A stretch of DNA of 64,000 bases from Lichenostomus cassidix (GCA_008360975.2 CM039199.1:3984530-4048529), one strand, 5' to 3'; numbered from the stretch's first letter, positions 1 to 25,192 are shown. Translations and numbers: made by a program. The notes: a model not told the origin generated them from the letters alone.

Positions 1-574
1 CCTGAGTGCAGTGCAAATTAGGGCTGTTATTTAGTAAAACTGAAGCTCTAATTCTGTCCAGTCCAGGCAAAACTCACATTGGTTGTTCTGTGCAGTGGGC
101 AGACACTTTGCTGTGGATTCCTGCCCAGGCATAAGCCATGCTAGAACCCTTTCCCCACCCAAAGGGAAAGGAGGAAACCCTTGATTCCCTTCCAAAATAA
201 TCAAGAGTGCTGCTGAGCACCAAGGGCATGTCTTGATTCCCTGAAAGGCACTCCTGAGGGTGGTGATGCAGACATGGAGATAGAGTCTAATGGGGAAATT
301 CTGTCTGGAAAACCTTTGAAATTCAGGCCTTCATGATGTAATTTCCTGTAAGAAGGCTCTCCTTGCTGGTCACAGTGGGGCAAGGGAGCAGTGCCTGGCC
401 CAGCACAGCCCTCATTCCTCAGGTGTGCTGCAGGTGCCCTTAGGAGCCCAACATCAAAGTGACAGAAAATGTTAAATCCACACAAACAGTGTTCTCTGAA
501 TTGGTGGGGAAATCCAGCTTGCTCAGATCATCTGTGTTGCATCTCCTTTACTGCCTGTTCGTGTTCTCTTTCAG

Positions 575-15069
<14,495 letters not shown>

Positions 15070-18000
15070 GGCCGCCCGGCTGCCGCGGGCTGGCTGTGCT
15101 CGAGCTGCCACCCTCGTGCCCATCGTGGTGTCGTGTAGCACATCGCCCTCATCACCCAGCCCGGGGCCTGCTCAGCAACAACACAACCAGACAACACCCA
15201 CCAGAAACGGACCGAGGCAGCAAGGCAGGCGGGAGGATCGGAGCAGCGCCGGGAAGCAGAGCGAGCCTGAGTCCCTCGGGCGAGGTGGCCGTGGCTCCTC
15301 TGTGTGTGCCTTGCTCTCCACTTGTGCTTCACCCTGGGGCTCTGTTGGGGGTCTTGGCTGAGGAATGGGGGTTTGTTTGTCTCAAGGGTCCTTTTCCCCT
15401 GGAGACTTTTCCCTTGCGTTTTTGCATTCTCTACTTCAAGCATCAGGAAAGAAAAATGGCATCGGAGCCAGGTTTGATATCAGAGGGCAACTGTTTAATT
15501 TAATGCACAGGTAAAGCACTTGTGTGCATCAGGAGTCCTGCTCCTGGTGTGAAGTTGATGGCAAAATTTCTGTGATTATCAGTTAAGGATGAGATCTTGC
15601 TGTTGGAGTGAACACTGTCCCTCCCTATGCCTTTCTCTCTCTTTTTTTCCCTTCTCCCTTTATCCCTCAGTTTTGCAGTGTCAGTCCTGCCCCAAACCAT
15701 GGCTTTAGTCAGGGCAGTGCTGTAAAGCAGAGGAGTTACTCAGTATCCCCTGGATGTGCAATGAGCCTTGGAATGTCACAGAGCTCTGGAGCATGGGGAT
15801 AATTCTGCTGCACAGAACAGCTTAGTGCTCCAGGGACATCTGCCAGGGCTTCTCTTCCCAAAGAGTTGGGAATGCACCCCATCAGCTGCACCCAGCCCTG
15901 CACCCATGGACCTTGTTCTCCAGCTGTAAAGAGTGGCAGGTTTGGGGTTTATTTTATCTCATTTTCTCCTCTTCACTCATCTCTTGTGTACCTGATGCTT
16001 TTAAACTCTAATTTCCTGAAAATGACCCAAACTGGGAGAGGTTCCTGGGATGGAAAATGTTGGTGGAGGGTTTTTAGAAAGCTACAGAGCACAAGTTCAC
16101 AACTTGATCTCTTGATTTTTTTTAAGGCTTTAATTTTTAATTTTATTTTAAGACTATAATTTTTATGCATGTGCTGATGCTGCTATTTTATCCATAGACT
16201 GCTTCTAAACTTGGGGTTAGAAGCTTCATCTCAACAGTTTGACAACAGGTGAGAGATTGCACTTAAAAAGGCAAATACAAAAAGGCAAATACAGCCATTT
16301 CTGTGGCTGTTGACTGTACAGACTGTGTGGATAATCAAGAATTTCACTCTTCCATTCAGAGAGTGGAAACTAGTGACATCCATCTGTCAAAATATATGTC
16401 ATAATTTTCCCTTGAGCTTTATGGGGTCTGAACATGCCCCTGGGAAGCCAGTGGGACTGGAATCTTATTTTATAGTACTTAAAGAAAGGACATGATTAAA
16501 TTTGGTTCCTATATAATCATTTTACTGTCTGTTTTTAGCTTAATCCTGAGGGCTTGGGACTTTGTTCCCTCATTTTTTTGTGCAGGGGGACACATGTACG
16601 TGGGTTGTTGGTAGTGACTGGTATATCCTGGTGTTCCTGTTCTGTTTGCTGCAATCTAATTTGGTGGTTCCCAATATTTCATAGCTGGGCTTTGCTGTTG
16701 GTGCCTTTTGTCTGTCCCCAGCCTGTCACCTCCCCTCACTTATCCTCAGCCACCTCGGTGGGAAGCCCAGCAGTCACCAGCCTGGGCTCTGCCTCACATC
16801 TCTCCTGTAAATATTGGCAAAATGGGAAATAACACTGCAGCTACTGTATTTAATGAAGGAGACCTTTAATGTTGAAAGCTGGCAATGGTGTTGGATCCTG
16901 TAAAGGTTACTGCTGTGGGCCTGAGCTCTGCACTGCTGCATCCAGGTGCTAAATCCTGCCTGTTTGTGTCTGCACCAGCTGTGAGCTCAGCATCCTCTGA
17001 GGAGCCTGGGGCACCCTCTGATCCATCCCCCAGCCCAGGACATGGGACCTTCTGCTTGGATCCTGCTGCCTTGTAAGGAAGATTTAAGAACCCAGAGGTA
17101 GGGAGTGAAAAGTCTGAAAGCACAGGGGGTTCTGCAAACAGAAAAGACTGTCCAGGTGGACAGGAAAGGGACAGGCTCTGGATACAGACTGGTCTGTGCT
17201 GGGACAAAGTACTGGGGTGCCACCAGCTGCTGCTGCACACCAGGGGCCAGGCTGGGCAAACTGTTCTCCAGTTTTTAGGAAAAGTAACTTTGTCCAACTG
17301 GTGTCCCCAGGGCAGGGCCAAGGACAAGGGACAAGGACACATCTCAGGGAGGCACCTTATCCATGGGAGAAAAGGGTTATCCTCATCCCTGGGGGGTTCT
17401 GGGGTTTAAGCCATACCTGGGTCATGCTTAAAGAGCCCTAAGAATGCAAATATGGGGTTTGTTATTGTATTTTTAATCTGTGGCAAGAAAAATTGGCTAA
17501 TGCAGGCAGTTGGGGTTATTTTAGTGATGCCTGAGGAGTAGAAGCTGGTGGGACAAGGCTGCAGGAAGGTTGTTCTCAGCCTCAATTAATGCAACCAAAC
17601 AAAGGATAAGTTACAAATTACCTCCATATTATGTCTCTTTAGTGGTACCTAAAGCATTGCTTCAGCTTTGGAGGGGAATGGATGTTTTTTCATTATTATC
17701 TCAAAATCTACTTTGAAATATTTGCCCTTTCAGCTAAAAGAAATCCTTCTGGAGATGTTCCCACAGGTCCAAGAACCAACCTGAGTTGTACAGCTGAGCT
17801 CTGAGCTCGTGTCACACCTTGTTTCTTCAGTAAATCTGCCAACAGGCTTTCCTTTATACCCCAGAAATCACCCCTATCGTGTCACAAACAGCAGCCTGAA
17901 AACTTGCATGAAATGAGATGAGAAAGGTGCCCTGGCACCAGGAAAAATGCTCAGACAGGCAAAAATACTTCTCATTTAGCTGCAGTGAAATCCTTGCTTG

Positions 18001-19807
18001 TTTATGTGCATGTTAGAGCAGCTCAGAGCAACACTGGTTCTGCTCTGAAAAAAAGGAAGAGACTGAAGAGAGGGGATTTATTTGAGAATAAACATCACTG
18101 GCAAGGCAGCACTTTTAGCTCTTGGGGAAAATCATTCTCTTTAGCTGGATGGGTAAATATTTGTCTGCTCCTCTCTGTGATGGAGGAGGTGGGGTTCAGT
18201 GAGCTCTGCAGAGCAGCGAGCAGACCTGGTGTGGCACTCTTGTGCTTTGGTGTGTGCTCTGTGGTTTTCCCCTCCAAATCCTCACCTGTGCTATTCCTGA
18301 GGCACTGGGATTCTCTGGCCTGGGTTAGCTAGGCTCTGAGTCCCTAGGAGAGCTCCTCTTCCCCCCAAACCCATTGGATCTGGTCAGCTTTTCCAGGCTC
18401 CTCCAATTTGGGGAAGATTTCCTTAAAGGAAATTTCTCATTTGGGGGAATAGCACATCTTTTTGATCTCCAGGAGGTAGATTTGTCTTGCTCAATTCATG
18501 GCTCTAGGCCTCTGGTTTTAGGGGGAAGTGCTAAGTAAAACTACAGGTCAAGTCTCTCCTGTCCTGCACTGAGGAATGCACAGTCCATGTCTTTAACCCT
18601 TTGGGCTGGAATGTGCTGCTGTCAATGTCACCCTGAAAAATAGATGAGGTTTTCAGCATCTGGGCTGCTGGTGGGGGAGCTGACTTTGTGCTGAGCTGCA
18701 TCCAGAGGCGGCCTGGCAGGGGGTAGTGTAGCTGCTCCATGCAAAACCAACTGTTGCTTGATAAAACAACTTCCAGAGTGGGATCTCATTTCTTATTTAT
18801 TGGCAGACTTGCAAAGAGGAACTGCTGGGAGAAATTTCAGGTTCCTTCAGCACAACTCTGTGTCCTGAAGCTTTCAGCAGTGCTGCCACAGGGGGAATTT
18901 CTCCATTTGTAGTGTGTGGCTGGGAGCTTGTCTCCTCTCCCCAGCTCAGTTCTTTCCCTCCCATCTTGCCCCAAACCCCCAGGAGCTTTGTCCCACCAGT
19001 CCAGGGCCTTTGTCCCAGCCCCTCAGAGGCCCAGGCTCTACCAGACAGGGGATCTCAGTGACTTTCCAAAGGCAGGAGAGCTGTGCTGGGGGCTGCCACT
19101 GACAGCCTGAGCACCTCTGGTGTGCAGCAGGGAGACTGGAAAGCAGAGAGTGGAGGGTTTGTGTGGAAATAGAACTTGGTTCAGTTGCCAAACCTTTCTG
19201 CTTTAGCAGGGCACATTTGCAGTGGAGTTTGCTGAGCAAAGCAGTGGAAAGCATTCCTTTCTGGCCCAGATCCTCCTACACAGGCCCATGCTCCCATCTA
19301 GTCCCTCCCAGGCTGAATAAACCTGGATTCTGCCATGACCCTGTTGCTCTGAATGCAGCCTTCCATGGGATGAGGGAAGGAAAGCAGCTCATCAGTCACT
19401 GCCTTGCTCCTTCCCTTCCTGAAGAAAAGCCATGTACACTCAGAGCTGCTGCTGGCAGAGCCCAGACCCTCGGTCAGTAACCACAAGCCATCAAAGTGTT
19501 CCCAAAAAAAAATTGTGTCAAAAAAATAAAAACTTGCAACTTGTGAGGGTATAAAGCAGATCCTCTGTGCCGTAATTTTGCTGCTGTTTCTGATTTCTAG
19601 GCCTGTTCTGTTGGTATTTCAGTCTCTTGTTACACTTGGTGTTGAACCTCTGCCCCTGTATGTGCTCTGCTATGATTCCAGCATGATGGAAATGCACTCA
19701 GTACTGTGACAGCATGTGGCTGTTGCACTGTAAATATGTACCATGAAGAGAGAGGCTATTTTTTGCATGCTTTTGTACTGTAGAAATGATGAAAAAATGA
19801 CAATAAA
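15070..19807 (+). other. CAMKK1: Probable CAMKK1 3' UTR (extent inferred)
   Basis: There are no convincing coding exons between the CAMKK1 stop and 19807. The stretch ends in sequence typical of a vertebrate 3' UTR end: TGTAAATATGTA motifs near 19732, a T-rich run and AATAAA at 19802. Earlier AATAAA hexamers occur near 18086, 19315 and 19525, so shorter 3' ends are equally possible. A long 3' UTR of about 4.7 kb is an inference that needs transcript data. Confidence 0.45.
19802..19807 (+). terminator. CAMKK1: Candidate distal poly(A) signal of CAMKK1
   Basis: AATAAA is preceded by a T-rich and TGTA-containing stretch. It lies only about 50 bp before the first recognisable sequence of the tandem duplicated blocks. 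Confidence 0.5.
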
Positions 19808-20315
19808 GTCCACAGAGATGACCATGGCTGGAGGTGCAGTTCCTAAAGCAGCACTGGCTGCTGGCTCTTGGCTGTTCTCTGCTGCTCCACCCCTCTCTGT
19901 GCTTTCAGCTGCAGCAGAAAGGGCCTGGCAGAGATTCCTTTCATCCCCCTTTCTGTGCTGGGCTTTTCCTAGGTGAAGATCAGAGGTCTGTTATGCACAG
20001 GTGACACTCAGGTGAAACATTCACAGCTGTTCCAGCCTCTTGCTGCAATGGGGCTGGTGAAATTACCTTGCCTTAGTTCCATTGGCTTCCAAAGAAAAAT
20101 GTATTTTCCTTGGCAGACGGGCTGGGGCTGGCCTGGGCTGGAGCTCACTGGGCACAGCTGGGGAAACCCCAGCAAATGCTGGGCTCAGGCAGTGCCCTTG
20201 CTCTGGGAATGCTTCACTGCTCTGGGCTGAGCTCCCATTTTCACTTGCAGGCTTTTGCAGCCATGAGCACCTTCAGGGCAGCTCTGGATCTGCTGATCCC
20301 TTAGGCGAGCTGGGC

Positions 20316-20868
20316 TGACATCACAAAGGGGGTGACACAGGGCTGTGACATCACAAAACGGGTGACACTGGTTTGAGGTAGGGTTGTGATGTCACAAAGG
20401 GTGTGACACTGGTGTGAGGCAGGGCTGTGACATCACAAAGTGGGAGACACAGGTGTCAGGCATCACAAAGGGGGTGACACTTGTTTGAGGCCGGGCTGTG
20501 ATGTCACAAAATGGGTGACACTGGTTTGAGACAGGGCTGTGACATCACAAAGGGCGTGACACTTGTTTGATACAGAGCTTTGACATCGCAAAACAGGTGA
20601 CATTGTTTTGACATAGGGTTGTGATGTCACAAAGGGGGTGACACAGGCAGGAGACAGGGCTGTGACATCACAAAGGGGGTGACATACGTTTGAGGCAGGT
20701 CTGTGACATCACAAAGGGCGTGACACTGGTGTGAGGCAGGGCTGTGACATCACAAAACGGGTGACACCTGTTTTAGGCAGGGTTGTGACGTCACAAAGGG
20801 AGTGCCACAGGTGTGAGACAGGGCTGTGATGTCACAGGGCTGCACTGGCCCATGGCACTGTGACATCA
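20316..20868 (+). promoter_or_regulatory. 41-bp minisatellite of CRE-like octamers, copy 1
   Basis: Thirteen intact octamers start at 20316, 20346, 20387, 20428, 20499, 20540, 20622, 20663, 20704, 20745, 20786, 20827 and 20861. Most steps are exactly 41 bp; degenerate sites lie at 20581 and near 20459. Each octamer is TGACATCA or TGATGTCA (reverse complements of each other), except TGACGTCA at 20786. A typical unit also has CACAAA after the octamer and a GTGACAC half-site. The array ends 16 bp before the TATA box. TGACGTCA is the classical CREB/CREM/ATF site; a role here is inferred from position. Confidence 0.85.
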
Positions 20869-20884
20869 CAGTGCCCTGGCTAGC

Positions 20885-20891
20885 TATATAA
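20885..20891 (+). promoter_or_regulatory. TATA box of array gene 1
   Basis: TATATAA sits 43 bp before the ATG at 20928 and just after the last CRE-like octamer. Initiation about 25-30 bp downstream would leave a 5' leader of only 10-20 nt. Confidence 0.75.
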
Positions 20892-20927
20892 GCCGGGCCA
20901 GCAGCCACAGCTGCCGGTGCAGTTGCG

Positions 20928-22439
20928 ATGGACCTTTTCGTAGCCATGAGCGACGTCAGCGTCCTGTTGGTAACTGCACTTGTCCTGCTGCTGGCCACCG
21001 TGGCTGCCTGGTGGGCCGTTGGCCACCGGACACCACGGGGGCGGCAAGGGGACAAACAAAAGATAAGAAAGCGCCCCGGGGTCCATGCCAGGGGAGCACG
21101 GAAGAGCCGAGGAGCCCCTGTGGCTCCCAGGCCCTCCAGAGCTCGGCTGACCCCTCCAGAGCGTCCAGATGCTCCCTTGAGCCCCCTGAGCAGCCCCTGC
21201 AGCTGTGGCCCCTGTGTGACTGTGGCCAAGGAGCTGCAGGAGCTGATGCTGCTGCTTTGGGCTCACCATGGCACATCTGCAGCGCTCTACGCTGGGATGT
21301 GGCAGGCGCTGCGAGCACGGCTGAAGGAGCTGCTCAAGCGAGGCCACCTGGCCTGCTGTGCCTCAGCCAGCTGCTCCAGGCGCCTCCGTCCCTGCAAGAG
21401 GCTGCTCCCAGTCACAATGGCCATCCCTGGGAGAGCCTGCAGACCTTCGAGGATGGCCTTCCACCTGAGATCCTCCGTCCATCGAGGAACATCACGCCGT
21501 CAGAGAGCCACCGTCATTCCAGGAGCCTCCACTGCCTCTGACGGCCTCCCACCCTCCAAGACCCTTGCTGATCTTGACCGCTTCCCTCCTTCCAACAGCC
21601 TTCCTCCCTCGGAGAACCTCCCTGTAGTTGAGAAGCCAAGTACCTCTGAGAACCTCCCCACTGTTGAGACCCCAAGTCCCTCGGAGATCCTACCCACTGT
21701 TGAGACCCCAAGTCCCTCGGAGATCCTACCCACTGTTGAGACCCCAAGTCCCTCGGAGATCCTACCCACTGTTGAGACCACAAGTCCCTTGGAGATCCTC
21801 CCCACAGCCTCCGTTCCCTCAAACAGCCCTCAGCCCTTGAAGATCCTCGCCCTTCAAAGATGCTGCGATCCCTCGGAGTTCCTGCTTTCTCCTCAGAATA
21901 TGTCTTCTGCCAGCCTTCCTGCCTCTCACAGTATCACTCCTGCCAGCCTGCCTCCCTCCCAGGAGCTCAGCAATCCCTGCCAGCCTGTGGACACTGAGGA
22001 CCTCCCAGACAGCTCTCCCTGCTCCCTTGCAGTCATGGACAGCAAGGACATGGGCACATCCCTGAGCATGGCCGGGGCCAGGGAAAGCCCAGAAGCTGAA
22101 ACAGGAGCCCAGCTGGATCAGGGCCAGCACTGCCAGGAGCAGGTGGCAGAGCCACAAGACTTCTCCAGCCACCAGTGTCCAGAAGCTGAAATGGGAGCCC
22201 AGCTGGATCAGGGCAAGCAGTGCCAGGAGCAGGTGGCAGAGCCACAAGACTTCTCCAGCCACCAGTGTCCAGCCCAGAGCTGCCAGGATGCTGTGGCTAT
22301 TCCAGCTGTGAACAGCCCGTGCCTGGTGGAGGAGAAGGTCCCCAGCAGACCAAGGAGGTTCACTGGTCTCCAGGAGGCAGCCCCGAGAAGAGCACCAAGA
22401 AGCAGGCAGGCATTTCCAGTGACAGGAGACATGTTCTGA
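20928..22439 (+). CDS. Unrecognised single-pass membrane protein with internal repeats, array gene 1
   Basis: A single open reading frame of 503 residues, which I do not recognise. Residues 10-32 form one hydrophobic segment (VLLVTALVLLLATVAAWW) followed by a strongly basic stretch (33-75), so the positive-inside rule puts the long tail in the cytoplasm. Next come a CSCGPC cluster (91-96), a predicted helix with KELQELMLLLWAHH and RARLKELLKRGH (100-140), and more cysteines (143, 144, 149, 156). Residues about 227-294 hold six 12-residue repeats of the type PSPSEILPTVET. Further on are two 30-residue repeats beginning EAEMGAQLDQGKQ (nt 22092-22271). The tail is basic. The start is supported by the TATA box 43 bp upstream and a good initiation context; Met7 is an alternative. 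AATAAA 15 bp after the stop suggests an intronless gene. The layout recalls testis proteins such as SPATA31 or SPEM, but I claim no homology. Confidence 0.75.
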   Translation: MDLFVAMSDVSVLLVTALVLLLATVAAWWAVGHRTPRGRQGDKQKIRKRPGVHARGARKSRGAPVAPRPSRARLTPPERPDAPLSPLSSPCSCGPCVTVAKELQELMLLLWAHHGTSAALYAGMWQALRARLKELLKRGHLACCASASCSRRLRPCKRLLPVTMAIPGRACRPSRMAFHLRSSVHRGTSRRQRATVIPGASTASDGLPPSKTLADLDRFPPSNSLPPSENLPVVEKPSTSENLPTVETPSPSEILPTVETPSPSEILPTVETPSPSEILPTVETTSPLEILPTASVPSNSPQPLKILALQRCCDPSEFLLSPQNMSSASLPASHSITPASLPPSQELSNPCQPVDTEDLPDSSPCSLAVMDSKDMGTSLSMAGARESPEAETGAQLDQGQHCQEQVAEPQDFSSHQCPEAEMGAQLDQGKQCQEQVAEPQDFSSHQCPAQSCQDAVAIPAVNSPCLVEEKVPSRPRRFTGLQEAAPRRAPRSRQAFPVTGDMF

Positions 22440-22453
22440 GATCCATTAGTGTA

Positions 22454-22459
22454 AATAAA
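22454..22459 (+). terminator. Poly(A) signal of array gene 1
   Basis: AATAAA (in 'gtaaataaatt') begins 15 bp after the stop codon, giving a very short 3' UTR. Confidence 0.7.
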
Positions 22460-23045
22460 TTAGGATTTCCCCAAAGAGCTGAGTTTTCCTTCTGTTCTAG
22501 ATTTGAGCGGGCTAGGGCTACTTTATTGCCAGAAACTGGCACAGTGCAGGGGAATGGGATTGAGTACAGTAATAATTTGGATAACAGGGATGTATTGGTT
22601 GTTGCTGAGCATGGCTTGCCCTCTCCATGGACTCTATGCTTTCAGCTGGCACAGAAACGGTCTGGCAGTGGTTCTTTTATTCCCCCTTTCCATGCTGGGC
22701 TTTTTCCTGCATAAGGAAGCTCAGGGACCTGTATCACTCCGGTGACACATCCCCAGCTGTTCCAGCCTCTTGCTGCAATGGGGCTGGTGAAATGATCTTG
22801 CATTGGTTCCATTGCCTTCCAAAGAAAAGTGTAATTTCCTTGGCAGAGGGGCTGGGGCTGGCCTGGGCTGGAGCTCACTGGGCACAGCTGGGGAAACCCC
22901 AGCAAATGCTGGGCTCAGGCAGTGCCCTTGCTCTGGGAATGCTTCACTGCTCTGGGCTGAGCTCCCATTTTCACTTGCAGGCTTTTGCAGCCATGAGCAC
23001 CTTCAGGGCAGCTCTGGATCTGCTGATCCCTTAGGCGAGCTGGGC

Positions 23046-23567
23046 TGACATCACAAAGGGGGTGACACAGGGCTGTGACATCACAAAACGGGTGACACTG
23101 GTTTGAGGTAGGGTTGTGATGTCACAAAGGGTGTGACACTGGTGTGAGGCAGGGCTGTGACATCACAAAATGAGTGACACTGCTTTGAGGCCGGGCTGTG
23201 ATGTCACAAAACGGGTGACACTGGTTTGAGACAGGGCTGTGACATTACAAAGGGCGTGACACTTGTTTGATACAGAGCTTTGACATCACAAAACAGGTGA
23301 CATTGTTTTGACGTAGGGTTGTGATGTCACAAAGGGGGTGACACAGGCAGGAGACAGGGCTGTGACATCACAAAGGGGGTGACACAGGCGTGAGGCTGGT
23401 CTGTGACATCACAAGGGCGAGACACTGGTGTGAGGCAGGGCTGTGACATCACAAAACGGGTGACACCTGTTTTAGGCAGGGTTGTGACGTCACAAAGGGA
23501 GTGCCACAGGTGTGAGACAGGGCTGTGATGTCACAGGGCTGCACTGGCCCATGGCACTGTGACATCA
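23046..23567 (+). promoter_or_regulatory. 41-bp minisatellite of CRE-like octamers, copy 2
   Basis: Thirteen intact octamers start at 23046, 23076, 23117, 23158, 23199, 23281, 23322, 23363, 23404, 23444, 23485, 23526 and 23560. A degenerate TGACATTA lies at 23240. The only perfect TGACGTCA is at 23485, the same relative place as in copies 1 and 3. Confidence 0.85.
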
Positions 23568-23583
23568 CAGTGCCCTGGCTAGC

Positions 23584-23590
23584 TATATAA
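23584..23590 (+). promoter_or_regulatory. TATA box of array gene 2
   Basis: TATATAA lies 43 bp before the ATG at 23627. Spacing and flanks are the same as in copy 1. Confidence 0.75.
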
Positions 23591-23626
23591 GCCAGGCCAG
23601 CAGCCACAGCTGCCGGTGCAGTTGCG

Positions 23627-25192
23627 ATGGACCTTTTCGTAGCCATGAGCGACGTCAGCGTCCTGATGGTGACTGCACTTGTCCTGCTGCTGGCCACCGT
23701 GGCTGCCTGGTGGGCCGTTGGCCACCGGACACCACGGGGGCGGCAAGGGGACAAACAAAAGATAAGAAAGCGCCCCGGGGTCCATGCCAGGGGAGCACGG
23801 AAGAGCCGAGGAGCCCCTGTGGCTCCCAGGCCCTCCAGAGCTCGGCTGACCCCTCCAGAGCGTCCAGATGCTCCCTTGAGCCCCCTGAGCAGCCCCTGCA
23901 GCTGTGGCCCCTGTGTGACTGTGGCCAAGGAGCTGCAGGAGCTGATGCTGCTGCTTTGGGCTCACCATGGCACATCTGCAGCGCTCTACGCTGGGATGTG
24001 GCAGGCGCTGCGGGCACGGCTGAAGGAGCTGCTCAAGCGAGGCCACCTGGCCTGCTGTGCCTCAGCCAGCTGCTCCAGGCGCCTCCGTCCCTGCAAGAGG
24101 CTGCTCCCAGTGACAATGGCCATCCCTGGGAGAGCCTGCAGACCTTCAAGGATGGCCTTCCGCCTGAGATCCTCCGTCCATCGAGGAACATCACGCCGTC
24201 AGAGAGCCACCGTCATTCCAGGAGCCTCCACTGCCTCTGACGGCCTCCCACCCTCCAAGACCCTTGCTGATCCTGACCACTTCCCTCCTTCCAACAGCCT
24301 CCCTCCCTCGGAGAACCTCCCTGTAGTTGAGACCTCAAGGCCCTCGGAGAACCTCCCTGTAGTTGAGAAGCCAAGTCCCTCGGAGATCCTCCCCACTGTT
24401 GAGACCCCAAGTCCCTCGGAGATCCTCCCCACTGTTGAGACCCCAAGTCCCTCGGAGATCCTCCCCACAGCCTCCGTTCCCTCAAACAGCCCTCAGCCCT
24501 TGAAGATCCTCGCGCTTCAAAGATGCTGCGATCCCTCGGAGTTCCTGCTTTCTCCTCAGAATATGTCTCCTGCCAGCCTTCCTGCCTCTCACGGTATCAC
24601 TCCTGCCAGCCTGCCTCCCTACCAGGAGCTCAGCAATCCCTGCCAGCCTGCAGACACTGAGGACCTCCTAGACAGCTCTCCCTGCTCCCTTGCAGTCATG
24701 GACAGCAAGGACATGGGCACATCCCTGAGCATGGCCGGGGCCAGGGAAAGCCCGGAAGCTGAAATGGGAGCCCAGCTGGATGAGGGCAAGCACTGCCAGG
24801 AGCAGGTGGCAGAGCCACAAGACTTCTCCAGCCACCAGTGTCCAGAAGCTGAAATGGGAGCCCAGCTGAATCAGGGCAAGCAGTGCCAGGAGCAGGTGGC
24901 AGAGCCACAAGACTTCTCCAGCCACCAGTGTCCAGAAGCTGAAATGGGAGCCCAGCTGGATCAGGGCAAGCAGTGCCAGGAGGAGGTGGCAGAGCCACAA
25001 GTCTTCTCCAGCCACCAGTGTCCACCCCTCAGCTGCCAGGATGCTGTGGCTGTGCCAACTGGGAACAGCCCGTGCCTGGTGGAGGAGAAGGTCCCCAGGA
25101 GGCCAAGGAGGTTCACTGGTCTCCAGGAGGCTGCCCCGAGAAGAGCACCAAGAAGCAGGCAGGCATTTCCAGTGACAGGAGACATGTTCTGA
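23627..25192 (+). CDS. Unrecognised single-pass membrane protein with internal repeats, array gene 2
   Basis: This 521-residue paralogue of array gene 1 is almost identical over residues 1-225, including the membrane segment, basic stretch, CSCGPC cluster and helix. Differences concentrate in the repeats: five 12-residue PSE(I/N)LP(T/V)VE units (about nt 24302-24475) instead of six, and three 30-residue units (nt 24755-25024) instead of two. The C-terminus SRQAFPVTGDMF is the same as in gene 1. It has its own CRE-like array, TATA box and poly(A) signal. No frameshift or stop is seen, so it looks functional. Function unknown. Confidence 0.75.
   Translation: MDLFVAMSDVSVLMVTALVLLLATVAAWWAVGHRTPRGRQGDKQKIRKRPGVHARGARKSRGAPVAPRPSRARLTPPERPDAPLSPLSSPCSCGPCVTVAKELQELMLLLWAHHGTSAALYAGMWQALRARLKELLKRGHLACCASASCSRRLRPCKRLLPVTMAIPGRACRPSRMAFRLRSSVHRGTSRRQRATVIPGASTASDGLPPSKTLADPDHFPPSNSLPPSENLPVVETSRPSENLPVVEKPSPSEILPTVETPSPSEILPTVETPSPSEILPTASVPSNSPQPLKILALQRCCDPSEFLLSPQNMSPASLPASHGITPASLPPYQELSNPCQPADTEDLLDSSPCSLAVMDSKDMGTSLSMAGARESPEAEMGAQLDEGKHCQEQVAEPQDFSSHQCPEAEMGAQLNQGKQCQEQVAEPQDFSSHQCPEAEMGAQLDQGKQCQEEVAEPQVFSSHQCPPLSCQDAVAVPTGNSPCLVEEKVPRRPRRFTGLQEAAPRRAPRSRQAFPVTGDMF

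Larger units (their letters stand above)
19860..22590 (+). repeat. Tandem duplicated block, copy 1
   Basis: This is the first of three full blocks arranged head to tail. Order within the block: a segment around 'ctttcagctgcagcag' (19906), a GC-rich segment (20110-20312) nearly identical in all three copies, the 41-bp CRE-like array, a TATA box, the intronless gene, and a poly(A) signal. Similarity to the other copies becomes recognisable just after the CAMKK1 poly(A) signal; the left edge is diverged and approximate. In this copy the array has lost about 11 bp near 20460. Confidence 0.85.

Noticed and set aside
20316..20868. CRISPR-like array (regular direct repeats)
   Set aside because: The setting is a vertebrate genome. 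The whole 41-bp unit is repeated with no unique spacers, so it is a minisatellite promoter.
20750..21347. Antisense open frames of 120-159 residues over each array gene (repeated at 23449-24046 and 26244-26841)
   Set aside because: They persist in all three copies only because the DNA is nearly identical. They overlap the well-supported + strand gene and its promoter array and lack their own signals.
21011..21541. 176-residue frame overlapping array gene 1 in another + frame (and equivalents in copies 2 and 3)
   Set aside because: It begins inside the main gene without a promoter or good start context and ends early. It is a GC-driven shadow of the main frame.
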